Positions 60,700 to 64,000 of a DNA stretch of 64,000 nt are shown here, in pieces. The position numbers and the translations under genes are program-made. The stretch covers positions 62,001-126,000 of the forward strand of contig NZ_JAIVKJ010000005.1 of assembly GCF_020524885.1 (NCBI RefSeq). Reading direction: 5' to 3'. Below the pieces are notes generated by a model. It made no database searches. It saw only the letters and a program-made list of their open reading frames with translations, and was not told the origin of the DNA. Every line of letters begins with the position of its first letter. Within the stretch, counting starts at the first letter, position 1. This stretch comes from Microbulbifer elongatus. Lineage in GTDB: Bacteria; Pseudomonadota; Gammaproteobacteria; Pseudomonadales; Cellvibrionaceae.

Positions 60700-61719
60700 G
60701 TGATTGAAGCCGACCGCCTGATTGCACCCGAACCCATAGGCCCCACCGGGCAAGAAGAGCAGTACGACCGCGCCGTGCGCCCCAAGTCCCTGTCCGACTA
60801 TGTGGGGCAGCCGGTGGTGCGGGAGCAGATGGAAATTTTTATCCAGGCGGCCAAGCTGCGCAAAGAGGCGCTGGATCACACCCTGGTGTTTGGTCCGCCT
60901 GGTCTCGGTAAAACCACGCTGGCCAATATCATCGCGGCGGAAATGGGGGTGGCGATCAAGACGACTTCCGGCCCGGTACTGGAAAAAGCCGGCGATCTCG
61001 CGGCTATCATGACCAATCTCGAGCCTGGGGATGTACTGTTTATCGATGAAATTCACCGCCTCAGCCCGCACGTGGAAGAGGTGCTGTATCCGGCGATGGA
61101 GGACTATCAGCTGGATATCATGATCGGCGAGGGGCCTGCAGCGCGCTCCATCAAGCTGGATCTGCCGCCATTTACCCTGGTTGGGGCCACCACCCGCGCC
61201 GGCCTGCTGACCTCGCCACTGCGTGACCGCTTCGGCATCGTGCAACGTCTCGAGTTCTACTCGGTGGGGGATCTCACCAGTATTGTCGCCCGCTCCGCCA
61301 GGTTGATGGGTGTGGATATGGATGAGGGGGGCGCCCTTGAAGTGGCGCGGCGCGCCCGCGGTACTCCGCGTATCGCCAACCGCCTGCTGCGTCGGGTGCG
61401 GGACTACGCGGAAGTGAAAGGCAACGGCCACGTTTGCTCGGATACCGCCGACCGGGCGTTGAATATGCTCAATGTCGATGCAAGTGGTTTCGACCAGCTG
61501 GATCGCCGTGTGCTGCTGACCATGATCGAGAAGTTCGACGGTGGTCCGGTGGGTGTCGACAGTCTGGCGGCGGCGGTCAGCGAAGAGCGGGATACCATTG
61601 AGGATGTGCTGGAACCTTACCTGATTCAGCAGGGCTATCTGGCGCGTACCCCGCGTGGTCGTGTGGTAACCGCACTGGCGTACGAACATTTTGGCATTCC
61701 CAAGCCCGACCGCACCTGA
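60700..61719 (+). CDS. ruvB: Holliday junction branch migration ATPase RuvB
   Basis: RuvB is the hexameric AAA+ motor that drives branch migration. The 339-residue protein starts at GTG 60700 with a weak ribosome site (GAGAT). It has Walker A ([14 protein letters not shown]), Walker B ([10 protein letters not shown]), sensor 1 (LVGATTRAG), an Arg finger ([14 protein letters not shown]) and the C-terminal winged helix ([16 protein letters not shown]). It is complete. Next in line is ybgC after 126 bases, which may have its own promoter. Confidence 0.98.
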   Translation: MIEADRLIAPEPIGPTGQEEQYDRAVRPKSLSDYVGQPVVREQMEIFIQAAKLRKEALDHTLVFGPPGLGKTTLANIIAAEMGVAIKTTSGPVLEKAGDLAAIMTNLEPGDVLFIDEIHRLSPHVEEVLYPAMEDYQLDIMIGEGPAARSIKLDLPPFTLVGATTRAGLLTSPLRDRFGIVQRLEFYSVGDLTSIVARSARLMGVDMDEGGALEVARRARGTPRIANRLLRRVRDYAEVKGNGHVCSDTADRALNMLNVDASGFDQLDRRVLLTMIEKFDGGPVGVDSLAAAVSEERDTIEDVLEPYLIQQGYLARTPRGRVVTALAYEHFGIPKPDRT

Positions 61720-61845
61720 CGAACCGGTCGCGATCCTGTAGCATGTTCCGCCATCGCCGGTTCGAGAATTGAAGTCTCGCCGGCGGATCCCAAACCGCTA
61801 TCAACAACAAAAACGCGTTTGCGGTCGGCAACTTAAGGACGGCAT

Positions 61846-62265
61846 GTGTCAGAAGCCTTCTCCACAGAACCATTCAATATCCCCATCCGTGTCTATATCG
61901 AGGATACGGACGCTGGCGGAATCGTCTATTACGTCAATTATTTAAAGTATATGGAGCGCGCGCGCACAGAATTGGTCCGCGCCCTCGGCTATGATAAGCC
62001 CGCCATGCCACAGCAGGGGCTGTTGCTGGTGGTACATTCAGCGGAGATTCAGTATCGACGGTCTGCAATGCTCGACGACCAGTTGCGTGCCTCCGCCAGT
62101 ATTGGCAAGCTCGGTCGCGCCGCCATTACCTTTGAGCAGAAAATCTGGCGCGACAATGAAATTATTTGTGAGGGCGTGGTCAAAGTGGCCTGTGTGGATG
62201 ACACCAGCCGCAAACCCTGCGCATTACCTGAAACCATCTATCAAGCATTGAAGGCAGCGAGTTAA
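61846..62265 (+). CDS. ybgC: Tol-Pal system-associated acyl-CoA thioesterase
   Basis: The 139-residue hotdog-fold thioesterase starts at GTG 61846 (an ATG two bases earlier is out of frame) with AAGGA ahead. The 4-hydroxybenzoyl-CoA-thioesterase signature VYIEDTDAGGIVYYVNYLKYMERARTE carries the catalytic Asp. YbgC hydrolyses short acyl-CoA and is linked to phospholipid metabolism at the membrane. It is the first gene of the tol cluster; tolQ follows three bases later. Confidence 0.95.
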   Translation: MSEAFSTEPFNIPIRVYIEDTDAGGIVYYVNYLKYMERARTELVRALGYDKPAMPQQGLLLVVHSAEIQYRRSAMLDDQLRASASIGKLGRAAITFEQKIWRDNEIICEGVVKVACVDDTSRKPCALPETIYQALKAAS

Positions 62266-62268
62266 AAC

Positions 62269-62958
62269 ATGAATGCCGGTGAACAACTTTCCCTGTGGGG
62301 CCTGATTTCCAGCGCCAGTCTATTGGTGCAGTTGGTGATGCTGATGCTATTGCTGGCCTCGGTGATTTCCTGGGTGATGATCATTCAGCGCGGCACTTAC
62401 CTGTCCCGCGCCCGCAAGTCCATGATCAATTTTGAACGCAAGTTCTGGTCCGGTTCGGATCTCAACCAACTGTTCCGCGATGGCAATGCTGCCGCCGAAA
62501 AGGGCAATATTGATGGTGTGGAATCTCTGTTCCGTGCTGGCTTTACCGAATTCACCCGTCTGCGTCAGCAGGGTAAAAGCAGCCCGGCGGCCGTGATGGA
62601 AGGTACCGAACGCGCCATGCGGGTGGCCATGTCCCGGGAGCAGGAGAAGGTGGAAATGAACCTGCCGTTCCTCGCTACTGTCGGTTCGGTCAGTCCGTAT
62701 ATCGGCCTGTTTGGCACTGTGTGGGGCATCATGAACTCCTTCCGTGGCCTTGCCACTATGCATCAGGCCACTATCGCCACGGTTGCCCCGGGCATCTCCG
62801 AGGCGCTGGTCGCGACCGCTATGGGCCTGTTTGCCGCGATTCCCGCGGTGATGGCGTACAACCGCTACTCGGCCAAGGCGGAGTGGCTGCTTTCCAGCTA
62901 CGAGACCTTCGCCGAAGAGTTCTCCTCCATTCTCCATCGCAAAGTGCACGCTAGCTGA
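62269..62958 (+). CDS. tolQ: Tol-Pal system motor protein TolQ
   Basis: TolQ with TolR forms the proton-driven inner-membrane motor that energises TolA for outer-membrane constriction during division. The 229-residue protein has three membrane segments (about 15-38, 135-160, 170-195). The conserved pore/cytoplasmic motifs are FLATVGSVSPYIGLFGTVWGIM and GISEALVATAMGLFAAIPAV, with the functional Thr. It is complete. Confidence 0.97.
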   Translation: MNAGEQLSLWGLISSASLLVQLVMLMLLLASVISWVMIIQRGTYLSRARKSMINFERKFWSGSDLNQLFRDGNAAAEKGNIDGVESLFRAGFTEFTRLRQQGKSSPAAVMEGTERAMRVAMSREQEKVEMNLPFLATVGSVSPYIGLFGTVWGIMNSFRGLATMHQATIATVAPGISEALVATAMGLFAAIPAVMAYNRYSAKAEWLLSSYETFAEEFSSILHRKVHAS

Positions 62959-62978
62959 GGCGCGAGGACAGCGAAGCT

Positions 62979-63410
62979 ATGAGCAATTTTCGCAAGGCCC
63001 CGAAGCGCAAGCTGGTCTCCGAGATCAATGTGGTGCCCTACATCGACGTGATGCTGGTGCTGCTAATCGTATTCATGGTGACCGCTCCGCTGCTGATGCA
63101 GGGCGTAAAGGTGGATCTGCCGGATGCCCCCTCGGCTCCCATTGATGACACCGACGATGAACCGCTGATTGTGTCAGTGAAGGCCGATGGCACTTATTAC
63201 CTGAACCTTGGTGACGATGAAAAAGTTGCCAAGCCTCTGAAGGAAATCAAGGATACGGTGGCCAAGGTGCTTCGCCAAAAGCCGAAAACGCCGGTGCTGG
63301 TGTGGGGCGATACCGATGCCAAGTACGGCCTGATTGTGGGCGCCATGACCCAGCTGCAGCAGGCGGGTGCGCCCAGCGTCGGGCTTGTCACCGAGCCACC
63401 GTCAGAGTGA
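62979..63410 (+). CDS. tolR: Tol-Pal system protein TolR
   Basis: The 143-residue protein has one membrane helix (about 18-38) containing the functional Asp (VVPYIDVMLVLLIVFMV) and a periplasmic domain (PLIVSVKADGTYYLNLG; VWGDTDAKYGLIVGAM). It is the ExbD/TolR partner of TolQ. It is 20 bases after tolQ and 19 bases before tolA. Complete. Confidence 0.97.
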   Translation: MSNFRKAPKRKLVSEINVVPYIDVMLVLLIVFMVTAPLLMQGVKVDLPDAPSAPIDDTDDEPLIVSVKADGTYYLNLGDDEKVAKPLKEIKDTVAKVLRQKPKTPVLVWGDTDAKYGLIVGAMTQLQQAGAPSVGLVTEPPSE

Positions 63411-63429
63411 TCCGGGGCGAGAGACGACT

Positions 63430-64000
63430 ATGAAAGCCTCTTACGGCCCGGCTATCGTTATCAGTGTGGCATTGCACGCGCTTTTGATTGCGGTGCTCAC
63501 CTTTGGGTGGGAGGCAGAGCACAAGCGTGAGCTCAAGCCCATGCCAAAATTTGTGCAGGCCAAGCTGGTTCAGTTGGAGTCCAAGTCCGACAAGCCCAAG
63601 GCGCCGCCCAAAGTAGATTTGCGCGAGAAGCGCCGCCAGCAGGAGCTGGAGCGTCAGCGTCAGGCGGAAGCCGAGAAAAAACGCAAAGCGGCAGCAGAGC
63701 GCAAGAAAAAGCAGGAAGTAGAGAAGAAGCGCAAGGCGGACGAGGCCCGTAAAAAGCGCGAAGCCGAAGAAAAAGCCCGTAAGGAAAAAGAGCGCAAGGA
63801 GCGGCTGGAGCAGGAGCGCATGAGCGCGTTTGAGGACGCACTCGAAGATGAAGAGGCACTGCAGGAGGCCAGCAATGATTCTGCGGCGGTCATGTCCGTT
63901 GCCCAGGCAATCCAGCAGCGCATCGAGGCGGTATGGAGCCGTCCACCCAGTGCCCGTAATGGCATGGTGGTGGAAGTGCAGATCAATTTTGTACCCACCG
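63430..64000 (+). CDS. tolA: Cell envelope integrity protein TolA (3' end outside window)
   Basis: About 190 residues are visible. They comprise a short cytoplasmic N-terminus, one membrane segment (GPAIVISVALHALLIAVLTF, about 6-27) with the His important for TolQR contact, and a long Lys/Glu/Ala/Arg-rich helical domain II (about 50-150). The TonB-like domain III then begins (AIQQRIEAVWSRPPSARNGMVVEVQINFVPT), showing the start of the C-terminal fold. Domain II is relatively short compared with E. coli. TolB and Pal would be expected just beyond the window. Confidence 0.95.
   Translation, partial: MKASYGPAIVISVALHALLIAVLTFGWEAEHKRELKPMPKFVQAKLVQLESKSDKPKAPPKVDLREKRRQQELERQRQAEAEKKRKAAAERKKKQEVEKKRKADEARKKREAEEKARKEKERKERLEQERMSAFEDALEDEEALQEASNDSAAVMSVAQAIQQRIEAVWSRPPSARNGMVVEVQINFVPT

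Overview
The window reads as one contiguous piece of a Gammaproteobacterial chromosome with moderately high GC and compact gene spacing. Protein sequences and gene order (fmdB-aspS-yebC-ruvCAB-ybgC-tolQRA, rnfABCDGE, a lytic transglycosylase beside proS, a nitrate-assimilation-type NIT-ANTAR regulator, an EstA-type autotransporter esterase) suggest a marine or heterotrophic gammaproteobacterium, possibly of the Cellvibrionales/Microbulbifer type. That placement is inference. I saw no rRNA, tRNA, CRISPR array, phage block or transposase.

Layout. 0-5 kb: the end of a Yip1-like membrane protein, an orphan secreted protein, a lipoprotein pair (parallel beta-helix protein plus diheme cytochrome c) of unknown function, and a convergent TetR regulator. 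5.5-11.4 kb: a complete rnfABCDGE operon on the minus strand (ion-translocating ferredoxin:NAD oxidoreductase / SoxR-reducing complex). 11.7-16.2 kb: transglutaminase-like protein, YghU-type GST, D-aminoacylase-like amidohydrolase and sirtuin. 16.3-21.3 kb: a nitrogen-responsive block with cyanase, a bifunctional PP2C phosphatase/serine-threonine kinase and an FNT anion channel on the minus strand, and a divergent NasR-like NIT-ANTAR regulator. The gap between FNT and regulator holds a near-consensus sigma54 promoter, NtrC-like enhancer sites and a leader with an intrinsic terminator, which together look like a nitrogen-limitation plus nitrate antitermination switch.

21.3-29.5 kb: a YqjD/YqjE/YqjK-like membrane trio, a large lipoprotein zinc metalloprotease, an AT-richer stretch with an orphan secreted protein and an M28 peptidase, and a 2-hydroxyacid dehydrogenase. 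29.6-36.7 kb: metG and divergent apbC, trhO, small proteins and a 3D-domain protein. 37.3-44.7 kb: TPR protein, YdiJ, DUF523/DUF1722 protein with photolyase, and a DUF2878 membrane protein. 44.7-53.5 kb: autotransporter esterase, aminotransferase with Lrp regulator, HupE/UreJ with an anchored parvulin, cytochrome c5, a membrane-bound AraC regulator and an SLT transglycosylase. 53.7-64 kb: proS, a tailed HU protein, fmdB-aspS, yebC, ruvCAB behind a LexA-like box, and ybgC-tolQ-tolR-tolA, with tolA running off the window.

The most interesting parts are the sigma54/NtrC/ANTAR control region over FNT-kinase-cyanase, the beta-helix/diheme cytochrome pair, and several non-coding structures: a triple DnaA-box-like repeat, a nested palindrome before proS, dispersed REP-like hairpins, and a hairpin touching the esterase Shine-Dalgarno sequence.
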